Positions 21,090-31,257 of a stretch of 64,000 nucleotides of DNA are shown here, piece by piece. The notes beneath the pieces are model-generated. The model saw nothing but the letters and a program-made list of their open reading frames with translations, had not been told where the DNA came from and made no database searches. The stretch lies in assembly GCA_963970005.1 (NCBI GenBank), contig CAXAMN010006668.1, forward strand, positions 686,087 through 750,086, given 5' to 3'. Positions within the stretch are counted from its first letter, which is position 1, and every line of letters starts with the position of its first letter. Source of the stretch: Durusdinium trenchii. Taxonomy: Eukaryota > Sar > Dinophyceae > Suessiales > Symbiodiniaceae. The position numbers and the translations under genes were made by a program.

Positions 21090-21180
21090 CTGGGCAGATT
21101 GTTCCCAATCCATGCACTCACCTGTACATGCATATATTCCAACTGCATATAGGCATGGGTTAAGCCCCTGACATTCTGAG

Positions 21181-21657
21181 AAAGATCGGGTTGATTTCTG
21201 CAAGGTTCAGAAACAACTGGTAGTAGTCAGTCTTCGGGAGAAGCGATGTTGAAGGCTGCTCAATGGCCCACCAAACATCTCGTGATATGGCCAATGCAAC
21301 GAGCAACGCAAACCGGCTCAAAATCAAATTTGAGAGGACCGTAGGTGCTGACTTGGGGTCTCCATAAATGTCATGACCATCGAGATTTCTTTTGCTGGTA
21401 GCTCGAGAAATGAACACAAGCAGGCTGCAGGGGACACCTCCCCACAGCAGGGACCCCGGCACCAATCGAAGGACTCCTTTCAGTGCGTAAAGGAATCCAG
21501 GCCTCATGAGCAGGGCTGAAGAGGGTTGAAGCTTTTTAAATGACTTGTGTGTATCATAAGGGATTTGGTTCACAAGCTCTATAAGAACCCAGCACGCTGC
21601 AAATGTTATTGATCCCAGCACGGTGCGAGTCGATGTCGTACCAGTCCCTGGTTGCAA
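21181..21657 (-). CDS. Gene B core exon: GVPCS and IEQP motifs, methyltransferase-like
   Basis: An open frame of about 160 codons. In order: STRTVLGSITFAACWVLIEL, then GFLYALKGVLRLVPGSLLWG, GVPCSLLVFISRATSKR, LSNLILSRFALLVALAISRD and VWWAIEQPSTSLLP. The Pro-Cys pair followed about 60 residues later by Glu-Gln-Pro resembles motifs IV (PC) and VI (ENV) of C5-type DNA methyltransferases. I recall this layout as a large dinoflagellate-only family. With FEVFSGE just upstream (motif I-like), the class I methyltransferase reading is reasonable but unproven. Exon ends are approximate. Confidence 0.6.
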
Positions 21658-21931
21658 GTGCAGCTTTGCATGTAATTGGCTCTTGTGTCAAAAAGTGCAG
21701 TCGAGATCAAGATCTGATCGATCTCGATAGATCTAGCGATATCGATATTCTTAATCTTAAAAATAATCATATTCAACTCCCCATTTCCAGACTCTCGACC
21801 AAATTCGATTTGTGCAATCTGAGTGATCCACCCTCGCAGGCCATTGGACCCTGATAGCATGTAACCGAGCTGGAGACATGTGCAAATCGATATCGATAGG
21901 TCGAGATCTGTTCAACTTCGTGAGTGCATGC

Positions 21932-21996
21932 CAAAGCCTTAGACCCTGGCGAGCAGCTTCGAAGATTCGTGACTCCCCGCTGAAGACTTCGAAGAT
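21932..21996 (-). CDS. Gene B exon: EVFSG motif (motif I-like)
   Basis: Reads IFEVFSGESRIFEAARQGLR, ending before GCATGC (GC donor) or a few bases earlier. EVFSG followed by a Gly-rich helix is what I expect of the SAM-binding loop in this family (FxGxG position of class I methyltransferases). The next coding exon downstream holds PCS and EQP. Confidence 0.55.
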
Positions 21997-22093
21997 CTGG
22001 TGGTTCTCAGTGTGCGAACAAATCCGCATAATGATGACATGTCCATGTACATGTGCTTTGATCGGAATATTTGAATTCCAATATGAGGGAAAC

Positions 22094-22167
22094 CTGGGGC
22101 ATTGACCCTCCGCGAAGCCGATGAGGCAGGACTTGTCACTTGACAGATGTAATCCAGCAGGTGGAAC
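22094..22167 (-). CDS. Gene B, exon with ambiguous frame
   Basis: A clear exon by splice sites (CTCCAG|G at one end, CCCAG|GTTTCC at the other). Two frames are open and protein-like: FHLLDYICQVTSPASSASRR or PPAGLHLSSDKSCLIGFAEG. I cannot choose between them from the sequence alone. Confidence 0.45.
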
Positions 22168-23049
22168 CTGGAGCGTCAGGCCACAGGATATCGGATCGCG
22201 ACATGTATATCATGACCACGATGCATCAAAATATACAGGCTTCGAAGTAAAGCTCAGATTCCAGCATACATAGAGGTACTCCAAGGAATGCCAAGGTCGT
22301 GGCCGTTCTGGCTGATATTTTGAGGGGGTGCACCATGGTGCAAAAGGGCCCGGCTCAAATCCCTTTGGATCTAGTCTGAACAAAAACTGGCTGTGCGCAT
22401 CTTTGTGGTATATATACATACAGCTCAATTGCATGCCAGTGATCCTGCAGACTGATCAGAAAACATACTGCATGTTTACACTTTTTGAGACCACCTCCAA
22501 GGCCGGCGCAATCTCATGCTCAACCTGTACTTGAGCTCTTCAGGCCCAAGTCCGGCAGGTTGAGGAGTTCCCCAAAGAGAGCTGCACAACTGGTGCCACA
22601 CATATCAGATCTACATAAAAACCAACGAGGTCGACCTAGACATAGAACACTGCACACTCACAAAGACAATTTAAATTCATCGATGTGGACCAGGCCTAAG
22701 TGCATCTTGCCCTCAAGCTCTAGACCTATATACTTGTTTTAAGACATAGGTGCGGTGCGGGTGTCAAAAGCCTGCTAGTGCTTTGGCGCCACATGGCATC
22801 CCCAAACATGCAGTTTATCATATTGATGGATCCGGTATTGGTACCACAGCAAATTTGCCATATGCGCACCAAATCCATATTGGCCAGGCGCTCTTAAATC
22901 CAACCTGCTACTTTGCAAGCCAGATCCCACCTTGGTTCCGGTCGGTCGATATCCAAAGCAGATTCCGAGAACTTGACAAAAAACACATACATGTACATGT
23001 CCACATGTTTACAACATTCGAATTCGATCTTGTATATGCTAAGGCACGC
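22168..23049 (-). CDS. Probable gene B exons, limits unresolved
   Basis: Three coding-like minus-strand patches lie in intron-like DNA. They are near 22250-22400 (FRLDPKGFEPGPFAP), near 22520-22600 (GTSCAALFGELLNLPDLGLK) and at 22822-22907 after GTAGCAG|G (two frames open: VGFKSAWPIWIWCAYGKFAV or RAPGQYGFGAHMANLLWYQY). All are on the same strand and in order, but I could not fix phases. Confidence 0.35.
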
Positions 23050-23130
23050 CTCTCGAAAACCAAGCTTTGTAATGTTCACCGAACATCCACCCCTGCGATT
23101 GATGGAGAGGTTTTTCTCACGGACCATTGC
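23050..23130 (-). CDS. Gene B (or A), 27-codon exon
   Basis: Between CATGAG|GCA and CGAGAG|GCGTGC (GC donor), phase 0 at both ends. Reads AMVREKNLSINRRGGCSVNI, then TKLGFRE. The following intron carries ACATGTACATG and TTCGAATTCGA. Confidence 0.5.
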
Positions 23131-23269
23131 CTCATGGCCTAGAGGCACCAAGTTCACATAGAAGGTTTTGGTGTTCCTGGGCCGAAATCAGCGCATTCGC
23201 TTTCGATATGATCGATTCAGTGAATTGAATATATGGAGCATCATATGAGTGATCACCCAAGGGCTCCAC

Positions 23270-23345
23270 GCGCGACCACAAAGGATGACCCCAATGGATT
23301 TGACACCGTCAGGTGCCTTCGAAGGTGGAGCCACAGTGAAAGACC
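23270..23345 (-). CDS. Gene B (or A), exon-like segment
   Basis: The frame reads RSFTVAPPSKAPDGVKSIGV, then ILCGRAWSPW before GTGATC (donor). The other two frames are closed. The 5' edge is uncertain. Confidence 0.45.
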
Positions 23346-23424
23346 TCAAGTGAAGTGGCCAGGCTCTCAATTCAATGAGAGTGGAAACTGATATCGATCT
23401 AAATGCATGAAGCTGTTAAATTTA

Positions 23425-23512
23425 AAGAGCTGCCAAATGACTTGGCAGCCGCAGGCAAATCAGTGGGGATCACCATGTTGGTCAGATCTAGTTTCCGAAG
23501 CAGTGTGACCAC
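23425..23512 (-). CDS. Gene B (or A), helical exon
   Basis: Starts in phase 0 after ATGATCAG|GTG. Reads VVTLLRKLDLTNMVIPTDLP, then AAAKSFGSSLN. The spacing of leucines (LLRKLDxxNxxIxTDLPAAAKSF) weakly recalls the TFIIS N-terminal (LW) helical bundle, which I note only as a possibility. The 3' end is approximate. Confidence 0.45.
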
Positions 23513-23590
23513 CTGATCATGATATAGATTGCACAAAGCAAAAAAAATATATTCGATCATGATCATGAATTGCATTTAAATCTACCCCAC

Positions 23591-24055
23591 CTCATGAACA
23601 TGATGCTCATGAGGCTTTTCAGGTTGGCCACCCCCAGCAGCACTGTCACCAGTACCGGTCGGCTGCTCCATCTTCTTGCGTTTCCGAAGACCCTGAGCTC
23701 CCTGCTCTGCACTTGTCCCGGTTGCCACCTTAGCCTTCTGTGCAGGTGTTTGGACATGATCAGCCACCTTAGGCTTCTTTGGTGCAGGTTTTTGCACAGG
23801 TTCCTGATCAGGTGCAGGTGTTTCCGGATCCGTCGGTTCAGGCCTTTGCACTTCACGTTTTCTGGTTTGAGCACTCCTACCCTTTCCAGCACCTTTCCCA
23901 CGGCCCCGCCCGCGCCCTCGGCCCTGAGCAGGCTTCCTGCCCTCCGCCCTCTGAACAAAGTCCAAATCCTCCTCATTGGGTTTCTCATCAAGCTTGAGAC
24001 TCTTGCGGACCTTCTCCTGGGCCTGGCCAGTTCCGCTTACATGTACTACTGGACC
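23591..24055 (-). CDS. Gene A exon: Arg-Gly and Pro/Lys/Gln-rich disordered region
   Basis: Exactly 155 codons between GTGGCAG|GGT and CATGAG|GTGGGG, phase 0 at both ends. It begins GPVVHVSGTGQAQEKVRKSL, has an RG box (GRGRGRGRGKGAGKGRS), then Pro-Glu-rich text (EPTDPETPAPDQEPVQKPAP) and ends PEKPHEHHVHE. RG boxes bind RNA and are arginine-methylated in eukaryotes. The protein looks disordered and nuclear; its exact role is unknown. Confidence 0.6.
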
Positions 24056-24116
24056 CTGCCACATGTGGAGGAATTCGAAAATGAAATCTAGGACATGTGT
24101 ACATGAATTCGCTAGC

Positions 24117-24236
24117 CTTCAGTATATCTTCTTTCCCCTCCTTTGGTTCTGATTGCATGTTGTTCAGCACAGTCTTCAACAAAGCCTCTGATGAGTTTGG
24201 GACCTGCGCTGGCGTTGTCACCAAAGGCCGATGGTC
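24117..24236 (-). CDS. Gene A, 40-codon exon
   Basis: Between TTTGCAG|GAC and CTGAAG|GCTAGC (GC donor), phase 0 at both ends. Reads DHRPLVTTPAQVPNSSEALL, then KTVLNNMQSEPKEGKEDILK. Confidence 0.6.
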
Positions 24237-24293
24237 CTGCAAAGTTCTTGAGGCATGCGCATGTCTGCCCAAAAACAATATGATCATGCAGGC

Positions 24294-24458
24294 CTGGAAT
24301 GTCCCTTTGATGATTTTTTTTGTTGCCCCAGACTTGGATTTCATTTGCACATCCTCATCGCTTGGGACTGCACATTCGAAGCCTTCCTCGATCTCCTGGA
24401 CCCACTGATGCTCAAAGCCAGGCTGGGTATCCAGTGTACATGGGTCCACGAGCATCTC
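24294..24458 (-). CDS. Gene A, 55-codon exon
   Basis: Between CATGCAG|GAG and TTCCAG|GCCTGC (GC donor), phase 0 at both ends. Reads EMLVDPCTLDTQPGFEHQWV, then QEIEEGFECAVPSDEDVQMK and SKSGATKKIIKGTFQ. Confidence 0.6.
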
Positions 24459-24549
24459 CTGCATGATCAGATAGTCAAAGATCGGCGCAGGAAAAAAGCG
24501 ATCAATATTAAAATAGGTGAAATCAAGTGGTGTCAAATCTCTCAAGGTC

Positions 24550-25407
24550 CTTGCGTTTGGGTGCAGGTTTTTGCTTTTGCTGCTGCTGCTGCTGCTTTTC
24601 CTTGCAGTGCGGGTCAATTCTGTACCTCTCCCATCCACACCAAACCTTTTCTGGCTCATTTCTTAGCTCTTCTGCACGTTTCAAATATCTCTCAAACTCT
24701 GCTCTAGTTCTCCCTGGTCTGTGGAACATGCCAGTCTTGTATTTCTCCCAGGAATTCCAAAACTTGCCCGGCTTGCGGGCTTTGGCTTTCAGTCTCATAA
24801 GGACATCTTTGGGTTTGCCAGGTTTGTCAAAGATTTCTAACGGCTCCACTTTGATCATGAACTTGTCCCACCCCGGCCATAGTGCCTGTGCAGGAGCTGC
24901 TGCTTCACCTTCTTCTGCTTGCTCCTGAGCATCCTCAGCCTGTATCTCTTTCTCCTCCTCTGGATTCTCTAGTACTTGTTGACCTTCGGCCTCCCCCTCT
25001 GCACCTTCTCCTGCTTGCTCCTCTTGCCATTCATCTACATGTTCCTCTTCTCCTTCCTCAGCCTGCTCTTCTGCTCCTTCCTCTGCCTGCTCCTCCTCTT
25101 CGCCTTGCTCTGCCTGCTCTTCTTCACCTTGCTCTGCCTGCTCTTCTTNNNNNNNNNNCTCTTCTTCGCCTTGCTCTGCCTGCTCCTCTTGGCCTTGCTC
25201 GCCATGCTCTTCTTCGCCTTCCTCTGCCTGCTCCTGTTCCTGTTCATGCTCTGCCCCATCCTCCTCTCCCACTGCTTCTTCTTCTTCACATTCTTCCATC
25301 TGACCCACCTCTTCCCCTTCCTCTGCCTCAGGGTATTCTTCTGCCTCTTCCTCGCCCGGTTCATCTCCACCTTTTACATCCTCCGGATCCTCTACTGCTT
25401 TCAGGTC
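24550..25407 (-). CDS. Gene A, Glu/Gln-rich acidic exon containing an assembly gap
   Basis: A long open frame starting in phase 0 after CCACCAG|GAC. It reads DLKAVEDPEDVKGGDEPGEE, then about 170 residues of Glu with repeated EEQAEQGEE units. It ends with a basic half containing WNSWEKYKTGMFHRPGRTRA, WCGWERYRIDPHCKEK, a Gln7 run and KQKPAPKRK. WxxWExY occurs twice (WNSWEKY, WCGWERY) with a third relative WPGWDKF, so the C-terminal half contains a short Trp repeat. It is followed by GACCTT, used as a GA donor. The N run at 25149-25158 falls inside the Glu repeat, so its true length is unknown. Confidence 0.6.
25149..25158. other. Assembly gap (10 N)
   Basis: Ten N bases inside the Glu-coding repeat. 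The frame happens to stay open across them, but the number of repeat units lost is unknown. Confidence 0.99.
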
Positions 25408-25659
25408 CTGGTGGACATCCGACAAGAAATTGACCGGTACTTGAATTTTGAATACAATTTCAAGTGCATAGGTGAGTGAAAGAGATTGAACAGTGAGGCT
25501 AGCACCCCTTCACTTTTGCTGCTCCCGAAACTGGATCGGCTGCTGCTACCTTAATGTTCACTAAGCAACCAGGTGACCCGGTGATTGTTGCTGCTAAGTG
25601 GATCCCTTTTAACGTATACGGCCCACAATGATCTGAGAAAGTGACTTCGGGGGCCAGAG

Positions 25660-25740
25660 ACATCTCGTATGACCTTCTTCAGATCTGCCACTTCATCAGC
25701 ATAGGGTCCAGGCCTGTAGCAAGGTCAAAGCCAGTCGACT
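25660..25740 (-). CDS. Gene A, exon-like segment
   Basis: Reads PGPYADEVADLKK or, from CTGAAGAAG|GTC, VIRDVSGPRSHFLRSLW before a GC donor. Exon limits are undecided; both readings fit phase 0 on one side. Confidence 0.4.
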
Positions 25741-25821
25741 TGTTTGATAATTTTTTATGATGTACATGGCCATGGGATTGATTGATCGATACACGTGTGA
25801 TTGAGGTCAGTGCCTCGTGGC

Positions 25822-25896
25822 CTGAGATCTTCTCTCAACGGTCCGGATGTCAGCGATTAGCATGCGAAACTCCAGGACAATCTCAGAGGCTTCTGC
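25822..25896 (-). CDS. Gene A, 25-codon coiled-coil exon
   Basis: Between GTGCAG|GCA and TCTCAG|GCCACG (GC donor), phase 0 at both ends. Reads AEASEIVLEFRMLIADIRTV, then ERRSQ, a likely amphipathic helix. Confidence 0.6.
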
Positions 25897-26016
25897 CTGC
25901 ACATGTATTTCTATATTTTTAATTTCTAATCAGGGGTGCCAGTGTCTTTGCAATCCAGTCGATATAGGCGCAAGGCTGTTTAAGTGAGTGCAAAAAGAAT
26001 ATAAACATGCGCATGC

Positions 26017-26082
26017 CTTTTTGTCCTTAATTTTCTCGGCCATGAGGAAGGCACACTTGTCGTCCATGTGCAAGATAGCTGC
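26017..26082 (-). CDS. Gene A, 22-codon exon
   Basis: Between ATGGAG|GCA and AAAAAG|GCATGC (GC donor), phase 0 at both ends. Reads AAILHMDDKCAFLMAEKIKD, then KK. Confidence 0.6.
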
Positions 26083-26175
26083 CTCCATTTTTTCCAGTGG
26101 TGTCAGTGCATCTTAATCGATTACTCAATGGGTGCTTAAACATGTGTGGTTCTTTTGAATTGATATCGATGATAC

Positions 26176-26259
26176 CATGGCCTCCATCTCCTTGACTGTT
26201 GGAACTTCTCGTCCAAATTTAGAGAAGAACAGTTTGAGGTTCTCAGAGTTGGCATGCAC
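26176..26259 (-). CDS. Gene A, 28-codon exon
   Basis: Between TTGGAG|GTG and GCCATG|GTATCA (GT donor), phase 0 at both ends. Reads VHANSENLKLFFSKFGREVP, then TVKEMEAM. Confidence 0.6.
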
Positions 26260-26330
26260 CTCCAATGCAGCGCTTGTAGGAAACATGCCAGGGTACCGAT
26301 TTTTTGAGAATAAATGACTTATGCGCAAGC

Positions 26331-26528
26331 CTGATACTCAATCTTCTCTTCATAGCACTCATGCCTCAAAGAAAAAACTGGCGGGTCCTGGAAAGATGAT
26401 TTGAAATGAACAGGACAGAATCTAGATGTTTTGATTACGTCCTGATCCTTCTTGATGGCTGACTTCTGCTTGTGCTTCAGCTCGGCGATCCGATCCTCCT
26501 TGAAGAGGTCCGAGCTGCTCATCCACTC
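26331..26528 (-). CDS. Gene A, 66-codon exon
   Basis: Between AAGCCAG|GAG and TATCAG|GCTTGC (GC donor), phase 0 at both ends. Reads EWMSSSDLFKEDRIAELKHK, then QKSAIKKDQDVIKTSRFCPV and HFKSSFQDPPVFSLRHECYE. Helical and charged, continuing the coiled-coil character of gene A. Confidence 0.6.
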
Positions 26529-26639
26529 CTGGCTTGACTGGCCATGCATGGGTCAGACCCTGAGCTGATCATGAGCAAATGCCAGATGAGCAGATCTAGA
26601 GTTCATAGTGGTCAGATTCTAGATGAAATCGTCTAAGCA

Positions 26640-27200
26640 TGTCAGGAGCACAACTGTCTTGCGAATCTTCTCATGCGAACATTGGCGCTCAGCATGTCTA
26701 AATTTTTTGACCGCTTCGGTCATGTTGCAAAATATTGGCACTAGTAGTGCACACCCAGACTTGACCCCAAAGCTTGCATGCAATTCGCAATGAAGAATCA
26801 TGCGAGCGAGCATGCATGTGCAACTGATTCGACCGAGCTGACTGCAATCCCAAGGCTGGCACTGTTGGCCTTCCGCTGGACATGACCTTGCCCAGAGCCG
26901 GGTGAAAAGGGACCCTTTTGGATTGGGAAGGAGCCGAGAAGAGGACGCTTTCGTTTCCATTGGGCGCGATACATTGCATTTCTAAAATGCAGGAATCTAA
27001 AAAAAGGTCGCACATGATTTGAACATATCCAAATAGACCTTGATGGCTTCTGCATGGGGTCTGTTTTGGGTGCCATGTCATGACATCTTGATTCTATCTT
27101 GTACACCTGGCGCCCTTCACCCATTTGACCCCCAATGTCTGCGGGGCCACCACCTGCCAAATCCATTCGCTCGCCACATACATAGTCGACGTTCATTTAA
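26640..27200 (-). CDS. Probable 5' exons of gene A, limits unresolved
   Basis: Coding-like minus-strand text occurs at 27070-27170 (MDLAGGGPADIGGQMGEGRQ, then VYKIESRCHDM) and 26830-26970, where all three frames are open. A further patch lies at 26640-26790 (KKFRHAERQCSHEKIRKTVV). The ATG of MDLAGGGPADIGG could be the start of the protein. AT-rich DNA beyond 27.24 kb shows no more exons. Confidence 0.35.
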
Positions 27201-28234
27201 CAGCCTCGCACCTATCGACCTCGGATTGCAGAGACACTGGCACCCCTGGGTTATCTATTAATTATGTAGTATTATATTGTCTATTAATTTTGGAATCTTT
27301 CTTCACGCCAATGGTTCATCGTTCTGTCAACATGTTCTCTGATTTCTTCTCCCCCACGCGAGCTCAACCAGGTCTCGAGCGAACTGCGTGATCTTGCTCC
27401 AGATCCTCAGTGATGGTGGACATGTGAAACAGGAACACCTCCAGACTTCAGAAACCCTGAACTAGTTGTTTGCAATGCCAGTGGTTAGCGGTGGGGGAAC
27501 TCTGAACGACTACCTTTTTCAAGAGTAATAATACGCATACACCTGGCTCCGGATTGCTCCCTCCTCAGTAACAGCCCTAAAACCTTGGCCCTATGAACAT
27601 ACCCACCACCTGAGAAGAGGTTAAATTCGATCCAGTCACAGGAGGAAAACATACCGAGTCAGTCCCACCTTTCTTCAAGCAAAACGCCCCAACAACCCAA
27701 AATGCCCCTGCGTGCGATTGCCAAATGGCAAACAGCTGATACACACACACCCAAACTAACGTAGCTGCCAAGTTTTAAAGGAAAACAGCCTTTCCCGTCC
27801 TCCAATTCCATTTTTGATTGGTGCTCACTCGATTCGTGTTTTCATGTGTTTTCTTTGACTTGGGGGCTGTCTCAGCTCTGTACATCGGACCATGTGAAGG
27901 CGGTGACCCTTTCTATTTAGGGACCTCTCTTTTTGGCAATGATTTTCAATGAACACCGCTGAAGAAAACTGTTGTTTGTTTTGGACTTTGGAAGGATTTC
28001 TCTCACATTCAACCATTTGTCATGGTGCAATGCAGCATATTGGTTGCGGATAGTATACAAACATCCAGAAACTATCAGCACCCTGGAAAGGCGTACAGCA
28101 TTTTTTGTGGAATTTCCCGCATGGACTTTCGCTGCACGGACAAAACACACAAACCTTTTTCCAAACCGTACCCATATGAAACCCAAATTCAACTTGGAAA
28201 AGACCAAACACATCTGTTGGGAAAAAACACTTGA
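27201..28234. other. No gene seen
   Basis: AT-rich near 27250-27290; otherwise only short frames on both strands. This may be the upstream region of the minus-strand cluster, but no promoter motif is recognisable. A relic of the dinoflagellate spliced leader (TTTTGGCTCAAG) is not seen. Confidence 0.4.
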
Positions 28235-28372
28235 TAAAACAAGTTCCGCCGCGAGTTCGCTGCCGAGTCGGCACCCAAGGCTCTTCGCCAGGTCCACTTC
28301 ATCCTCCGTCTCTCGCGCACTGGCGGCGTCCAAAACGATCTTCACGGCAGTGTAGATGGGATCGTCCACATG
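28235..28372 (-). CDS. Isolated exon-like segment, unknown
   Basis: A GC-rich minus-strand patch after CCAG| reads HVDDPIYTAVKIVLDAASAR, then ETEDEVDLAKSLGCRLGSEL and AAELVL. Strongly protein-like (alternating helix) with other frames closed. No partner exon on either side; possibly a fragment of a dead gene. Confidence 0.45.
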
Positions 28373-31257
28373 CTGGTGGTCGTGCCTGGTTTGGTCCGCA
28401 CAGTTTTTTTGCGGAACAATTTCGACTGGGTGAAGTAGTGGACCCAGTCCCTAATGCGAATTGGCCAGTGGTGCAAGGGAATTAAGCATACTTAATAGCG
28501 ACTATAGTGACTAAAGCGAGGCTTTGCTGTTTCTTTCCGATGCTTGGCTTTCTGCATGCAGTATTTCTCTCCCTGACATTTGAGCAAACCAGCCTTTTGA
28601 ACCTGCCTCGAAATGCCTAAAGCCGCCGAGATGAGTTCTTATCGTCTTGAAGATCTGAATTGATCCGATTCGGATGCATGTTGACCAACAGTCAACACCT
28701 GGTTCTCAAACAACCTATATATGTAATGGTTGTGGTGGAGGTTTGAGTTCAGAAATGTCTCCTCATGCAAAGTGATTAGTAATTAGTTCCAGCCAGACTT
28801 TCTTGGGATCAACCAGACTTTCTATTCAGCATGACCTGGCGATGGAAAGTGCCACTGGCTCCAAAGGGGTGCATTCAGTCCATTCTTCGCCAAGAGTCTT
28901 CAGGATCTTTGCCTTGCGAAGGAGTTGAATCAAATCGAATCGAATGGTGGATCTTTGAAGAACATTCCGTTAAGGATCTTAGGACACACATATTATTGTT
29001 ATTTTTAATGTCACTTAATTAATTAATGATGTATTTATAGTTACTTTGTTCATCTTTGTTCTAATCCCACATGTTTGAATGGTGAACGCGCAAACCAAAG
29101 AAACCACCCTCACAAACCAGATTTCAATACAAGAACAGCATGGACCAGCACAGACCTGCAGAATATCCGACTGCCCTGAGAATCAGGTGTGACAGGTGCG
29201 ACACTCTTCCAAGCACTTCCTTGATTTTCCCCTCCTTTTTGAGGTCAATTGGTGTGGAAAAACCATGCAAAAAACGATCACTGCTACTTCACTCACGAAG
29301 CACCTTTGCCTACAAAGTCTTAGGAGTTTCAACCAGCTTCGCTGGAAGCCATGAACAATGCATTCGTTTCGCCCCTTCAAACGACGTCGGCTAAGCTCAT
29401 CTCTGAGCGAAGTGAGCCCGCCCCTTCTTTTATGAGTAGTCAGTAGTAACCTTTTAGTCTTCTTTGACGTGGCTGCAAGAAAGTGGATGCAACGGGTTCA
29501 CGAGCGAACACGTTGCCACCAACTTCCATGTCCTTAAAGCAAATTTCTGCCAGTGGGCAAACAGTTATTCCCATGCCCAAACAAACATCTTGCTATATTT
29601 CACTTCTTACATCTTCTTAATATTCTTATGCTCAACCTTTCACTGCATAAAAAAGAACTCTAAACAAGACACATCAACACAAACACACACACATGACGAA
29701 ACACAAAACGCACAAACATGCGCCTTCTGCTCCGCTTCAAAATGACTTTGCACCAGCTCTCGGCAGTGAGCGCGTTGCACCGGAATGCCCTTGATCTTCA
29801 GAATCCCTGGGGCCGGGCCGCGGAGGCGGAGCCGGAGGTGTCCACCAGAATGGAAGTTCAACGATGTGAGACGTAGTGCAGGCGTTCGGATAGTGCAACT
29901 GCGGATGACAACTGACAACATACTCCTTGTTCTCTTGCTGACCTGGTCAGTTTCTGAGGCGGTAGCCCACCCACAGCCCTGCCAAATGTATCACCGTGAG
30001 TATGTTTCCCAAACGAAGTCAAGGGTTTTGCAAGTGGGCACCAGTAGTTCAGGTAGCATACTACAGGTTTCAGTATTTGGATGTGCCACGTTGAGATGTT
30101 ATGTCTCGCAGCAATAAGATGTTGTGGCCGTGCTTCATTGTGACTTCACATGATCGCGTTTGGGATTGAGGCAGTCTCAACAAGCCCACGAACAGTTACG
30201 AAAACGTCTGGAGCAATCTGGAGCATTTTGCATGGGACTGAACAGGTATGAACGGATGGTACCCCTAAGGCCTTGAATAAGCTGCCAAATCTATTGTTTA
30301 AGAAAACTTGCTGCGCTTGATGATCCGAAGCCAATCCACTCGCCTCTTTGCAACCACCCAGATCTTTCAATGACCACCAAGGACACCCGGGACCACCGGT
30401 TTACCTCAAATAGCTTCAGAAATTGATCCGATTTTATCCCGAAATCAAGTGTTTTTATGGCTTCTCTCACGTATGTTCTGCTCTGTTTTCACGCAGAAGA
30501 AACAGTCTATGTCAGTGAGCGTGTGGAGAAAAGCAAGACTTGGTTAAGAGAGAATGTGAATCTTCCGGTGGAATGATTATCAGCAATGATTCTTGAGGTA
30601 GATGCACATATGCCGTTTCTTTTTTCAATCCCCACCTTGAGACTTCATCAGCTTCGCAACACACCACCTCTACATATCTGTAAAACTCATCAACATTCCA
30701 AAAGGGCAAACCAGCCAAGCATTGCTGATGTGTCTCAACTGCCCCAGAAATTAAGGGTAGAATAAGGCAAATATTTTCGCAGGACCAGGGGCTATCAGCA
30801 TCCCACGAAAGTTTACCGGAGAATATATCACCCACAGAAAACAGCTGTAGGTAGATCTATCTGCGCCTACCGTGACCAACCCGGTTCATTGATTCTGAAT
30901 CCGAGGAGGGCCAAGACCCTTTTTTGGAAGGGTCATCCAATCAACTTTGGGGGGGAAGCCCTCCCAACAGCGTCCACCAAGCTCGCCAGGAAAACCCTAA
31001 GCCAAGAGCTGACCTGCAGCTGGTCTTTGAACGACGATTATAGCTTGTAATCAGTGGGAGCGTACCTTAATCAAGGTGCAACACTCAACTTCACTCGTGT
31101 AAGTTCGACAGCTCCTCATAAATGAGTCACTTCTGCTGAGGATGTCAAGTTAGGACGAAACAACAATCCACAAAGCATTGAGGATGATGAGGATGTCTAT
31201 AAAAGATTGGCAAGTGTTTTTTATAGTTCTTCGGAATGTGTTCCACCTGCTCACCCG
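28373..31257. other. Gene-poor stretch
   Basis: One GC-rich patch at 29770-29880 (+) reads SALHRNALDLQNPWGRAAEA, then EPEVSTRMEVQRCET and a stop. It could be a last exon, but both strands are open. The rest holds short frames only. Confidence 0.35.
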
